Shown piece after piece: positions 1-11,455 of a stretch of 64,000 bases of DNA. Position 1 is the stretch's first letter. The number at the start of each line of letters is the position of its first letter. The notes under the pieces were generated by a model, which worked only from the letters and a program-made list of their open reading frames with translations, was not told the origin of the DNA and searched no databases. Made by a program: the position numbers and the translations under genes. Origin of the DNA: Macrostomum hystrix (lineage: Eukaryota; Platyhelminthes; Macrostomidae); contig CATNEN010000038.1 of the NCBI GenBank assembly GCA_950097015.1, positions 23,759,001 through 23,823,000 of the forward strand, written 5' to 3'.

Positions 1-1
1 G

Positions 2-2547
2 CTGCTAGCCTGGTATCTCGGACGATTGAAATCACAGGTGCCGCTATTTATCGTGGCCGGCCTAATCTGGCTGCTTCTACTGGTCGGCCTGATTGCAGTC
101 TACAACTGCCTGACTAGAAACCGACTAGGAATCCGCGTACAAAATGTACTTAATCAGAAACGGAGTCTGATTGGCTTAATATCGTGCATCATCCTTCTGT
201 TTGTGGTCGGCTTTGCGATGTCTGCTGTGTACTGGACTGGCAGAATCCGCTTCTCTGGCATGTCGGAGCTCAGCGGAAACCAGAGCACGGCCGTCACGGA
301 TGAGCAGGAACAGTTGAATGCCTCGAGGGCAGCCGGTAGGTCGCACATGATCGCAACCTTTCGTCAGATCATCGACGAATTTGACAGCTTCGTTGAGCTT
401 TCAATTGTAGAGACAAACATTTCCGTCTTAGAGGTGAGCAAAGAGGCTCTGCCTGAGGTTCTTGACGTCTTAGAAATTGTTGCTAAAGATCTTTTAAACT
501 GGCTAGCTGCCGACTTCAAGCTGTCACCTTTGCTGTCTTCATTCGACGAGTTTATCGATTTGGTAAAGCGGATAGTGTCCAGCATGCGAGCTATCAAAGA
601 CTCCAGGAACACTGTGACCGCCCCGCTTGCCCAGTTTGCCACACTGATCGACTCTGATAGGCGGGACCTTCAAGAGCTGACCAACGACGCCTGCAGCCCG
701 TCAACGTTTTCAACCAAGACTGTCGAGCTCTGCCATCGCATCGCTGTTCGGCTCAACTGTTTAGCTGTCGGCATCGATCATCGACGGTTGAATTCTGACA
801 GCAGCGTGACAGTTGTCACTTTGCTAGAGAATATGCTAAAGCTGAACTTCAGCCAAGTTGAGGATCAGGTAAAAAGCGCCAAAGGACACCTCAGTGGCGG
901 TATTGACCTAGTTCGAAATGAGGTGAAAAATCTCTTCAAAAGCCTGGGTGGCGAAATTTCGCGAAAATTCGGCGCTGCGATGGTGCAGGCACAGAGCTTT
1001 CGCAATGAACTTCGCGGTTCGAAACGCGACCAAGGCTTTCTCTCGGCGATGGAAAGCGTCGATAGAATTGTGCATGGACTCAGTGCAGCGTTGGCTGTTG
1101 GAAGCATTGTCTTTCTATTCTGTTTCTTTTTTGCTATGTTTGTCTTCTTTCGCTACCTGATGTTGCCTGATTTTGGAGGCGATTCGGATACGCCAAACGA
1201 GTCACGCGAGCTTGACAGCTTGACGGAAGGTCCTAAAAACTATTCGGAAGCTTCTTATGCCAATGGCATTCACAATGGCATTCACAAGGGCAACAGGTCC
1301 AACAGGTCCAGGTCCCGGTGCTGGGAGCCGAGTGACTGCCAGTTCAACAGCATCTTCGCCAGCTCGTTTCTGGTGCTGGCCGCTGTACTGTACGCAACCG
1401 CTGTCATGTACGCCGGTGCCGAATCCCACATGGACGCCTGTCGCTACCTAACCACTGAGACTGGAGTTCGCTATCTGGACGAATTCGTCTACAATGCGTC
1501 TATTATGAAGCTTTGGCCGCTTGTCAAAGACATGGTGCCTAGCAACTTGATTGATTATCTCAGCCTGAGCAGGGACCTCATTCCGAGAAATCTGATCGCC
1601 TCAATCATGGCCCGATGTAGAAACAGCTCAGCGACAATCTTCCAGGCTCTGGGACTTAGCTCGCCAGGTGCTGTCATCAATGCCAGCCTACTGCTGGAAG
1701 CCCCACTTGTGAAGGACAAACTGAACGAAGGCAGCGAAATGATTCAGGTAATTAGTAATAAGAAACTGCAACGTTGAAACCATTAATTTTCAGTTGGAAT
1801 ATTAAAGCATCGAATTCAATTTTGTAGGCCCTTGTTCGTGACCTGAACACTAGCAATCTCATTCCGACGGAAGTTGACGACCTGTTACAGAAAACTTTGC
1901 CCAGCTTTGCCGCCGTAATCGATGCCGAAAACTTTGCGCCCAGCATCATGGAACTAAACAAGCCTTTACTGCTACTTAACAGCTCAGAGGAGTTCGCTAG
2001 TCTTAGGGGCGACCTTGGCCTCCTGGAGAGTTTCCTTCGGTGGGCAAATGCCAGCGATCGCAGGCCCGATATTATTCACTACCTGGCCGAAAAGACTAAG
2101 AAACATATCGACGACTCAAACAGTACCCTAACAGCTGCACTGAAGACTCTGTTGGGTCACTACACTATTTTGCAGACAAATCGTTATCTAACCAATCTGA
2201 TAATTAATCTGACAGCCAATGCTATAACTCTGAAGGTCACCCTGGCGAACAAAGCCTACCTGTTGAAGTCTATTGACATTCGCTACAAGCAAACATTGAC
2301 CAGACACTTGCCAAGTATTGCTCAACTAGCTAACAGACTCATTAGTCGCTTGCTAGGAAGAGTTGGACGGTGCAGCCCAGTTCGCGACATTTTGCAAATT
2401 CCAATCACCTGGTGTAGAGCTCAAATCAGACCACTGCCAGAGACTGGTGTCTACCTGTTGACATCCTGCTTTGCTGTCTACGTCATGCTGCATCTCATGC
2501 TGCTCATGATGCATCTAATCAAACTACCTGCAAGTTCGTCTAGTTGA
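2..2547 (+). CDS. Prominin-like pentaspan membrane glycoprotein, 5'-truncated (last two exons)
   Basis: Exons 2-1747 and 1828-2547 join in phase 0 across an 80-bp GT-AG intron, giving 821 codons to a TGA at 2545-2547. The frame is already open at base 2, so the start lies upstream. Five hydrophobic spans lie at about residues 14-35, 56-78, 361-386, 451-472 and 790-814 of the partial protein. They are separated by a short loop, a large loop of about 280 residues, a short Ser/Asn/Arg-rich loop, and a second large loop of about 320 residues. That spacing is the prominin (CD133) topology: outside N-terminus, two big glycosylated extracellular loops, short cytoplasmic tail. Several N-x-S/T sites and Cys residues sit in the loops. 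Prominins bind cholesterol and mark microvilli and other membrane protrusions. The missing N-terminal part should hold the signal peptide. The family call rests on topology and general likeness, not on an alignment. Confidence 0.82.
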
Positions 2548-2580
2548 TCATTTTATTATTTGTGCCCTTTGTGTTTTCTA

Positions 2581-2800
2581 TGAGAGGGTCTCACGTCTTC
2601 AAGCTTCGGGTTTCGATTCCCATTTGTCTCATTTAGCAAGGCCCTTAACTCTGCATTGCTTCAGTTCACCCAGCTGTTAAATGGGTACCAGCATCAGCTG
2701 GGGGTAATTGAGAGTGGGTGTGGCGTCCCCCCAGTCCATGGACTGGACAGCCATCATCGCACCCTTGAAGTATACTTTGATGAAATTTGTCAGTACAATA
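2581..2800 (+). mobile_element. SINE-like element, family A, copy 1
   Basis: The left end carries a Pol III B-box-like GGTTTCGATTCCC near 2607. It is followed by a core containing CTTAACTCTGCATTG and TTCAGTTCACCCAGCTG, which recurs at 19.24-19.27 kb. The right part holds CCAGTCCATGGACTGG, a near-perfect palindrome. The body resembles central domains of tRNA-derived SINEs of marine invertebrates (possibly the Nin-type core; this is from memory). It lies in the 3' region of the prominin-like gene. Confidence 0.6.
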
Positions 2801-2802
2801 AA
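2797..2802 (+). terminator. Candidate polyadenylation signal of the prominin-like gene
   Basis: AATAAA lies 250 nt after the stop codon, at the end of a SINE-like insertion. A second AATAAA follows at 3145-3150. Either could serve; transcript ends are not visible here. Confidence 0.35.
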
Positions 2803-3296
2803 TTGATCAAGTAAGTAGTTTATTGATGTCACTAACTATCTTTGAAAAATCGTGCTCAGAATGCTCACTCAGATTATGCTGCCACAAGTTTGTGTCTTTC
2901 CATCGTTCAAATTCGGATCATTCCTATTTTCAAATAGTTGGACAGTATTTTTATGTTAGCAGCCTTTTACTAGAGTATTTTAGCTACTTTTCTCCATCGC
3001 GATTATTCACAATGCTATTTTAAACTGTCACAGTAGGCTTATATAATGATATCTGTACTCGCTATTTTGCTTTAAGCATTGCTTGGTGTTTTATTGGTCT
3101 AGAAATTTTATAATTGTCTAATATATACTCGCAGCCGTGTGTGAAATAAAATAATTTTTAATTATCTATTTTGAATTTTTTTGTTTATTTTAAACAAAAA
3201 TTTAGCGTTTAAAATTAGTTTTCAAAACATAGCAAGATTTTGAGATAAAGTTATTTTGGAAATGTCATGCACCATTTTAGATTTTTCTTTTTTTGC
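2803..3296. other. AT-rich spacer between convergent genes
   Basis: This is AT-rich sequence between the prominin-like gene and the convergent ankyrin gene. I see no coding evidence. It holds AATAAA on + (3145-3150) and TTTATT (3184-3189), which is AATAAA on - about 300 nt beyond the ankyrin stop and could end that transcript. Confidence 0.5.
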
Positions 3297-3440
3297 AGGA
3301 GGGCTGCGGGGTTGGCGCATCATTTGGTGGCACTAGACCCGCAGCCAGCGAGGAGGCAATTCTGCCCATTCCGCTGACTCCTGAGCACACACGCACACAG
3401 GTGTGTACACCTGTCCTGACTTTCTCATCGTCAGACCCCA
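3297..3440 (-). mobile_element. SINE-like element, family B, fragment 1
   Basis: It shares GCAGCCAGCGAGGAGGCAAT and the stretch around ACACAGGTGTGTACA with copies at 31.3, 54.1 and 59.0 kb. Only the part distal to the tRNA-like head is present. Orientation follows the full copy at 31272-31572, whose Pol III boxes read on the - strand. Confidence 0.55.
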
Positions 3441-3490
3441 CAAATTAATGTGGCCTACATGTATCAATAACACAAATAGAAAATGAAGCA

Positions 3491-6400
3491 TCAAAGGGCA
3501 GTGACGGTTACTGTGAAAGTCTCAGTGAATGATTGGTTCCTGAAGCCGCTACTGTTTCCGAGTAAATGATTCAACTGGCATAGCAGCTCTCGCAGCTTGG
3601 CTTCGTTGATGCCGACAGCGAATTCAATGTCTGGCCAATCAGCTGATACTGTGGCATCTTCTGAACTCTGACTAGCTACTTCATAGTTCACTGAATTTGT
3701 GACTGCGCGAACGCTGAGACGCGTCTGCGGAGTCACTCGAAGTCGCAAGTCTGTCAAGACTTCTGTCAGCACTGGCAGCTCACCTCGTCGCGACTGAAAA
3801 TTGAAGACGTCAATGTTTTGTGCTAATAATGAGCTTGAAAATTAGGTATAGCCAATTCAAGTGCCCGAGCTTACCATGCGGAACAAATTGATTGGATTTT
3901 CAAACGTCACAATGTACTCGACAACTCGATAAGAGAAGGTGGCATTGCCGCAGAACGAAGCCACGGGTAGAACGACTTGACGTTCGCTGATTTTCAAATT
4001 GGCTTTCGATGCGCTTTTCGTCGACGAATCTTGAGGATTTCCTACCAGTGGTTTCTTAGGCTCTGTTGAGATTTTTATAAGGCCATTGCATATCGATAAT
4101 GATTAGTACAAATCGAATGACGAACGTGCCGCAATTCTATAACGGCTCCATCTCCTAAATCTCTAGTGACTCCATCTCCTAAATCTCTAGTGACTCCATC
4201 TCCTAAATCTCTAGTGACTCCATCTCCTAAATCCCTAGTGACTCCATCTTCTAAATCCCTAGTGACTCCATCTCCTAAATCCCAAGTGACTCCATCTTCT
4301 AAATCCCTAGGGACGTCATCTCCTAAATCCCTAGTGACGTCATCTCCTAAATCCCTAGTGACGTCATCTCCTAAATCCATAGTGACGCCATCTCCTAAAT
4401 CCATATAGTGACTTGAGTCGCTTATCTCACCCGGCCATAGTTCTGGCCTAGCCGAGTCCAACAACTCAACCAGACGCCTAAACAATGACTCGTTTACTGC
4501 ACTTTGAGTAGTCAACGACTCCGCGCTCTGGCCTGCAGAGTTCAGTCTGTCAGGATTCGCTCCCGAGCGTAGCAGGAGCTCGACTTGGTCCACGTGTCCC
4601 TGACGAGTGGCTCTAGTTAGCAAGGTATCGCCATCATCTGGATCGATCCAATCAATGTCAACTCCGAATTGATTAGTTAATAGGGCCAAAATTTTGCCGT
4701 CTCTGTGCTTTGCAGCGGCCGTTGTCAAACGCTGCACCGACTCGGTTGGACAGCATTCCAAAGTGAGCACAAATAGCATTTTGAGTAAACATCGCTGATT
4801 AGCTTTGACAGCCAGTTCCAGCAGCTGAGGTAGCATTTGTTCGCATTGATGCCTCTGGCGTTGCAAGTCTTCGCGACGCATAGAAACCAGTCTGCATGGA
4901 CGAGTGGATGTTGGGCTGGCTTGGTTTGCTCAGCTGTCTCATTCCTCCTGTCTCATCTCTTCCCTGTCTCATATCTGCCCTGTCTCATCTCTCCTGTCTC
5001 ATCTCTCCTATGTCTAATCTTTCCCAAAGTCTCATCTATCCGCCTGTCACATATAAATCCTGTCTCATCTCCCCTCCCGGTCTCATTTAACCCAGTCAAA
5101 ATAAAAGGCCAAATAGCAATCGCTAACAACTGTCACAGAAGCCATACCGCACCTGGCTCGAACTTCTGATTCCCAGCCTTCCTGTACAGCAAATCCAAGC
5201 AGGCTGATGCCCTGGTGCGGTAGCAGCGCCCGCTGTGCGCTACATCCCCGATTCCCAGCTAGAAACCGGAGCGGCAGCAGAAACTTCCTCTCAGCCAGGT
5301 ACTGAGCCGGTGTCTTGCCTGGCAATTGTGCGAAATGAATATTAGCTTCTGAAATTAAACTAAATTAAACACGAAAGTAGGACTCTAGAAAAGGCTTACG
5401 TTTTCGCCGAAGCTCCATAAGGAATTGGAGTCCGGCTCACGTCAAAATGTGGCCTTTTTTGATTGGTCGTCGGTGAGTAGAGGGACACACTAGTTGTGCC
5501 CCTCCTCCCCTTTCCCCCAGACGTCTCTGATTGGTCGGCGGAGACAAGAAGCGCCGATTTGTTCTACCCTCGTGTCTTTTCCCTAGGCGTCTCTGATTGG
5601 TCGATGGAGAAAAGAAGCGCCAAAATTGGTTCCACCCTCCTCCTCTTTTCCGCAAGCGTATGGACTCATTCTGATTGGTCGGCAGTTGTCTTACCAGCTT
5701 TGTCTGGCCCATCCAATGAACCACCTCGTCGGGCAATCAGCTGCAGTGTCGAGCAGGCTGCAGACTCGCTAGAACAATGAGCACAACACACGTGGGCCAG
5801 GGTCAGCCCCGAGTGGCTCTTAACAGACGCGGCGCACTTTGCTTCGTTGAGAAGGAATCGCAGAGCGGTCACGTGACCTAAGGCGGCCGCCCAGAAGGCG
5901 GGCGTGAAGCCGTGCCTGTCCCGACAATCCAGGGGTGCTCCGATCGATTGCAGGGTGCGCAGGGTGGTCTCGGAGGCTGCGGCGTCGTTGCAGAGAATCG
6001 CACCGACGGCGAGTGATAACGAGAAGGAGTCGTCTTTGGAGTTACAGAGGCCGCTGGGTACTGGCCTTGGAAGCTAAGGGGAAGAATTTAAAATTTCTTT
6101 AAGAATGAGTGTGTCTTCATGGCATGATTGCCCCCTCAGTTTCTAGCTCAACTTTATATATTTTGGTTTGAAAATAAGTTCGGATTCGGAGGCCAAGGCT
6201 GTCTTGAATCTCGAAGATGCTGGAATTCCAGATCAACGAATTCATAATTCTGCGATTAGGAATTCTATGGGATTAGATATTCTATAGGGACTGTATAGGA
6301 TTAGGAACTCTAGGATTTGGGATTCTAGAATTATGATTCTATAGAAGGTGGGATTCTGTAGTATTGATTATTCTTTTGGGTCTTGGATTTTATAGGTTTA

Positions 6401-8217
6401 TGGGATTCTATTGGATTAGGGATTCTAGAACTAGGGATTCTTTAGGATTAGGGATTTTGTAAGACTAGGGATGCTATAGGATTAGGTATTCTGTAGGATT
6501 GGGGATTCTAGAACTAGGGATGCTATAGGATTAGGGATTCTGGAACTAGGGATGCTATAGGATTAGGGATTCTGGAACTAGGGATGCTATAGGATTAGGG
6601 ATTCTGTAGGATTGGGGATTCTGTTAAATTAGGGATACTGTAGGATTGGGGATTCTAGAACTAGGGATGCTATAGGATTAGGGATTCTGTAGGATTAGGG
6701 ATTCTAGAACTAGGCATGCTATAGGATTAGGGATTCTGGAACTAGGCATGCTATAGGATTAGGGATTCTGGAACTAGGGATGCTATAGGATTAGGGATTC
6801 TGTAGGATTGGGGATTCTGTTAAATTAGGGATACTATAGGATTAGGGATTCTGTTGGATTAGGGATTCTGTAGGATTAGGGATGCTGTAGGATTAGGGTT
6901 TTAGAATTAAGGATTGTGCATGATTAAAAATTCTATAGGATTAAGAACTTTGTAGAGTTTGGGATTCTGTAGGATAAAATTCTGCGTAAATTCACTGCAA
7001 GTCACCAATTCTTCTCGCCGTGGCAGCGCCCAAATGAATGCGGCCTCACGGCGGAATCGAGCTGGGTGACTTTCGTAAGAGAGCTGGACGTATATCCCTC
7101 TCGCTCACCCACCCTCCTCCTCTTTTTGTCCAACTTACGTTAATCAGTTTTTGATTGGACTCAATGAAAAAGGCCAGATTAATTCCACTTTGTTTGGCAG
7201 CCAGTTCAACTAGGTCGGCCTGACCCTGTACGGCCTTGCTAACTAGGCAGTACTGCACAACATTGTCTCTGACAGTTTTGTAGGCCGGTGGCTTCTCCTT
7301 CATCATGGTAGCGCCGACGTGGTCAGAGATCAGCTGTTCAAGATCTGTCGACTGGTCTTTCCAGTCCGACAAGACGTTCCTGCAGACAACCTGTGCGCAG
7401 GAATGAGAAACTTGCGATTTGAGATCGATTTCACGTTCTGTACACCGCACGGTTGATCGCTCTTTGATTAAATTCATAATGCCAGTGTTATTTATTGTTG
7501 TCTCTGATCCCAATGACCTGTGGTATTGTTGTCTCTGATCCCAATGACCTGTGGTATTGTTGTCTCTGATCATAAGAACTTGTGGTATTGCTGTCTCTGA
7601 TTGTCATGACCTGTACTATTGTTGTCTCTGATCACAATAAGCCTTGGTTAGAATATCAACGCAAAAAAGTTGAACACTTCACGCACCCTTCCAGCTCCGT
7701 GAGCCAGTAGGATCTCCAGCACCTCGTGGGCGTCTCTGATCTCCTTCGGCTTGGTGGCCTTACTGCCAGCGCCATACAAAGCGTACTGCAGCATCGTGAC
7801 GCTCTTGTAGTCCAACAGATCCTTGTTCTCGGCCATCAGGTTCGGATTCGATTGGAGCAATTCTTTCACAATCTCGGGAGAACTTTTCGACGCCGCTCGC
7901 ATGAGCACGCTGGTGCCATTTTTGTCCCTAGCAGTCGCGTCAGCTCCGTGCTCAAGCAGGGCTCGTATCGCATTCAGATGCTTGCTGCCGCAAGCTATGT
8001 GCAGTGGCGACTTGCCATCGCAGGCTGGAAACGTGACATTGGGACTGATGAGTCCGTTGTCAAGGATCAGCCTCACCTTGGTAATGTCGTGGTGCTCCAA
8101 TGAGGTTAGGAACTGAACGACCACCTCAGCAGCAGCTTGACGCTCTGGCGATTTGAACAGGCCCTGCGGCAGGTAGTGAGCTATGCCAGCTGGTAGCAGG
8201 CCTTTCACAATGTCCAT
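3491..8217 (-). CDS. Ankyrin-repeat protein, seven coding exons (759 aa)
   Basis: Exons on the - strand: 8217-7687, 7390-7139, 6073-5695, 5318-5153, 4891-4431, 4062-3875 and 3793-3491. The sum is 2280 nt with phases matching at all six junctions, for example GCT G|GC AAG between exons 3 and 4. Ankyrin repeats are visible at about residues 42-130 (KSPLHIACGSKHLNAIRALL, then LLEHGADATARDKNG), 311-345 (RHGFTPAFWAAALGHVTAL), 345-400 and about 525-560 (DGDTLLTRATRQGHVDQVEL). The C-terminal 165 residues match nothing I recognise. Ankyrin repeats mediate protein binding; no enzymatic domain is visible, so partner and location are unknown. The ATG at 8217 is 14 nt inside an exon whose 3' splice site (ending 8232) has a strong pyrimidine tract, and the frame is open across those 14 nt. 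An upstream exon, coding or not, is therefore likely. Five of six introns are occupied partly by tandem repeats. It converges with the prominin-like gene. Confidence 0.82.
4142..4408. repeat. 24-bp minisatellite in an ankyrin-gene intron
   Basis: About 11 copies of a 24-bp unit containing CCATCTCCTAAATCCCTAGT. The array lies between the splice donor at 4430/4429 and the acceptor at 4064/4063 of the - strand gene. Both flanking exons join in phase without it, so it is called intronic although it stays open in the exon's frame. Confidence 0.85.
4925..5095. repeat. CTGTCTCATCTCTCC-type minisatellite
   Basis: About ten degenerate copies of a 15-17-bp unit, CCTGTCTCATCTCTC, in an intron of the ankyrin gene. 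It is the reverse complement of the unit in the large 22.8-25.5 kb array. Confidence 0.8.
5455..5690. repeat. Diverged ~70-bp tandem repeat with ATTGG (CCAAT-box) cores
   Basis: Three to four copies, each with GATTGGTCG followed by a GAGA/AAGAAGCGCC segment and a pyrimidine-rich CCTC tract. It lies in the intron between ankyrin exons 3 and 4. Confidence 0.65.
6225..6980. repeat. GGATTAGGGATTCTG degenerate minisatellite
   Basis: About 0.75 kb of interspersed units GGATTAGGGATTCTG, GGAACTAGGGATGC and TATA-containing variants in the ankyrin intron 6074-7138. Higher-order units of about 30-50 bp repeat, for example the ACTAGGGATGCTATAGGATT phase. Confidence 0.85.
6985..7076 (-). mobile_element. 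SINE-like element, family B, head fragment
   Basis: CAAATGAATGCGGCCTCACG followed by GCGGAATCGAGCTGGGTGAC matches the tRNA-like head of the element at 31.47-31.57 kb and the body of the copy at 59.15-59.19 kb. It lies in the ankyrin intron just downstream of the TTAGGG-rich array. Confidence 0.5.
7487..7640. repeat. ~31-bp minisatellite, about 5 copies
   Basis: Units contain TTGTTGTCTCTGATCCCAAT and ACCTGTGGTA. The array lies in the first identified intron of the ankyrin gene (7391-7686). Confidence 0.8.
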
Positions 8218-8231
8218 CACGATTGCAAAAG

Positions 8232-9379
8232 CTGCAGCAACAAGAAGAAGAAATAAGAAAGACGAGGCAGGCTCGCGTTGTTTCGCTGTGGTACTTTTCG
8301 CTTTTTATTTAAAAAATCTGAGTGTATATGCTAATGTTCTAAATGTGCATTCTAGCTTTAGACTGGCGGGCAGTGTAGGGTAGGAATTTATAGGGCTTGC
8401 TGTAACCTATGAAACTATGTCTACTAAGCGATCTTATTTTCAACTTTCGACCGCTTGAGAGAAAGCTTTGCTTTAGTTTGAGCCAACCAACTCAACGCCC
8501 TGTTAATATCTTGACATAATCTAGACTCTCTCTCTCTGTCTCCCTCTCTCTACTCTTTCTTTCGTTTCAATCGAACGTATACAACTGCACAGAACAAAAT
8601 ATGGTCTATTTTGTGCGTTCTGCCAGTTTATTTGGATGCAACAAGCGCATTACAATTAGATGCATTATGTACATAATAACCATTCATACCTTTCTATCTG
8701 ATCTTATTTTTTTGCCAAATTAGGTTTTTAGCTGATGTGGCTGAATGTACGATGCTTGGCTTGTGCTTGTACTTGTACTTGTACTTGGCTTAAAGAGATG
8801 AAATGGCAGCAAAGATATAGTGTGCTGCGTTGCGTGTATATTTATACGAATTAAACAGCGTAGCATAAAGGGGCCTACAGAGGTACAAAGAAGTGGGGTG
8901 ACAGTCTTTGCCAAACCCCCCGGCTTAGCGCACCAACTCCACCGAGCAACTAGACTGAGGTTGGGTATTGGGGGTGTGAGTGCAGCTGCGGTATAAATCA
9001 CACTTTAAGAGTATAGGCCAGTCATTCACTGATGCCCATACATAGAAGTAAAGACTAAGTACAACCCCTGATGATTGCTTCATAAAGATACGTCGTGAGT
9101 CTCGATATATTTAAAAATAACTTAAACGTATAATGTTCATTCAGGCACTTAAGTAACTTAAACATTTTTTGTCCTATAAGAAGTCAGGCAACCCACGCAT
9201 TACAAAGTACGACATTTGTTAATTCGTATTAAGATAAAAAGTTGTCGTATGTTAGTTACCGGAACGTAATAAAACCGCCAGCCACATTGCTTACAGTACG
9301 TTTGTACTATGCAACGAATTTTACGTTAAAATGTTTATAAAGAGTCTCGCCTGGATCGTTAAGGTTTACCTTTCATCAG
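8232..9379. other. Spacer between two - strand genes, with short microsatellites
   Basis: No supported coding. It holds a CT-rich tract around 8528-8560 and a short CTTGTA repeat around 8763-8788. The region must contain the upstream end of the ankyrin gene and the 3' UTR of the Q-rich gene, but neither limit can be placed. Confidence 0.5.
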
Positions 9380-11455
9380 CTATGCCCGACGATGTTGGCC
9401 CCGGGTAATGTCCCGCCTCAACACGGAGATATAGTCCTGCTTGCAAATCTCTGGCGTTTTCAGCCTTGCGTAGCGAGAGGAGCGTGACGACTCATTCTTA
9501 ACTGAGATCAGCTCCACTTTCGGCTGCTGCTGGAGTATCTTGTCTTCAGCTTGCTCCCATTGCTTTCTATTACTTGTAGAGATGTGCTTCTGGCTTTGCT
9601 GACCCTTTAAGAACCACGAGGGCAAAAACTGCTGCTCATCGCTGTCGGCACACAGAGGCATTTCAGCTACGCCGTCGGGTTCTGTTTCCGAAGCCGATCC
9701 TGCGGTGGTGCTCATCTCCGGAACGAAGACGCCGCCGCCGCCGCCGTACTGCTGATACTCGTGCTGATGCTGCTGCTGATGATGCTGCAAGTGCAGTTGT
9801 GGCAAATTATTTTGCTGCGCGTAGGGCGTGCAGCTGGCCCACGCGGAACTGGTCGATTTGTCTTGGTGCAAAGATGGTGACTTTTGGATCAGGGAGTGTT
9901 GTTTACTTGCTTGATGCTGCTGCTGCTGCTGCATCTGTAGATGTTGAATAGCACTTTAAATTAGCAATTGTGTCGAAATTATTTGATTTTTATCTAACTC
10001 TAGTGAAAATAGTTTATAAAGTGCATTTTTTACCTGCTGTTGCATCATGAGTTGCTGAGGTTGTTGCCTCAGCGCTGATTGCTGTTGCTGCTGCTGCTGC
10101 TGCTGATGCTGCTGACGCTGAACTAAAGTGCTGAAGTAATTAAGCCCTGTGGATTCCAATGTCGCAATAGACAATGCACTAGATAGCCAGTTTAAGTCGT
10201 AGACTCCACCGAACTGATGCTGCTGCTGCTGCTGCTCCTGCTGCTGCTCCTGCTGCTGCTCCTGCTGCTGGTGATTTTTTAAGTGTGACAGGAGTCTCTG
10301 CAACATCACTGCGGCCCCCAGAAAATTGCTCATTTCCATAGACGACAGGTCGCTGCCAAAGTCTGGGCCTATATTGGTGACTTCAGCCTGAGTTTCGTCC
10401 TTCGCGCTGCTCTTCTCTATAGAGCTTTTGTCACAACTGCTTAGAGACTGCTGACAGTGGCTGCAGACTTTTAATTCCTCTCGACCAAATTCTGCCTCGC
10501 TGCGAGTGCTGAGCTGGCTCGGACTGTACTGCTCCGTCAACAAGCAGTCGGCCTTGGCGGCTGGATATTGGGACGGGGGATGCATTGATAGGATTGCGGC
10601 GTGGATTTGGATTTGAAGTCAGGTCACTGATTGATGATACTGCGAACAATGTTGAAAAAAATCTATAGCCCACGTTCACAGTAGACTAGAAATTTTCATC
10701 CCTTGTATAGATAACTGCTCACCTTTGGCGACATGGCCGCTGACTTCATCTCGCTTGGACATCGACGCGCACTGGACGGGCTCTGGCTGCGGCGCATTCT
10801 GCAGCGAGACATGCACATAGCCTTGGTGTTGCAAGCCCCTGACGATGCTGGAAGCGGAGGGCACGAGCCTTGGTATCGGTGAACAGCATCCGCGACTATG
10901 GCAGACGTCGTCAGAGACGTTCAAGGCCGGCCGTCTGCGACGCTTCGATCTATTGTTCACCCTCCTAGCAGACCGATTTTTCCAATTACACGAGTTGCTC
11001 CAGTTGGCATTGCGTTCGCAATGAAAATTATTCGACACGCAAAGATCGGCTGATATACTGTCCGTGATGCTGGAATAGGTACCGATCGATTTTGCTTCTT
11101 CGTCGGTGCCATTGGCCGGGTCGAATTGGAACGAGCCGCTCATGTTGCCATTCTCATGAGATTCATAGTTCATCGTCCTACCCCGCGGTCGAGTCTGCAG
11201 AGCTCGCGAAATGCTTGGCGACTCCTTGAAAATCGTTGGCCGCAAGTCTTCAGTCGGCGGCGTTGAGCGGCAAGTATTCAACCACCTGGAAGGCGAGTGC
11301 CACGGCCTGACGGGCAGTCTGATCACTTCCCTTTTGCTGCGTCGCATGCTGGATATGATATAGGGCTCGCTGCCGTCCATCTTGAGGACACGCGGGGATG
11401 TCTGAATCTGCCGTCTGATCCTCTTCAGTGCCTCTGCGATGCAGTAGCTTGACAT
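9380..11455 (-). CDS. Q-rich, probably nuclear protein, three exons (604 aa)
   Basis: Exons on -: 11455-10723, 10560-10034 and 9934-9380, 1815 nt in all. Junction 1 is phase 1 (AAA G|CC GCC) and junction 2 is phase 0. The first ATG of the open frame, at 11455, has A at -3 and begins MSSYCIAEALKRIRRQIQ; the frame is open a little further upstream, so an extra 5' exon is possible. Visible features: a basic stretch NRSKRRRRP at about residue 170 that looks like a nuclear localisation signal; a Cys pair VCSHCQQ early in exon 2; several Gln tracts in exons 2 and 3 (one with QQEQQQEQQQEQ); a five-Gly run; and a charged C-terminus (RYARLKTPEICKQDYISVLR). The composition suggests a transcription or RNA-related regulator, but I recognise no family and propose no function. 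An earlier acceptor at 10639 would shift the frame and stop at 10431, so the acceptor at 10561 was chosen. Confidence 0.7.

Noticed and set aside
10431-10679. 82-codon - frame overlapping Q-rich exon 2
   Set aside because: It uses an alternative acceptor and ends in an early stop; the other acceptor gives a coherent 604-codon protein.
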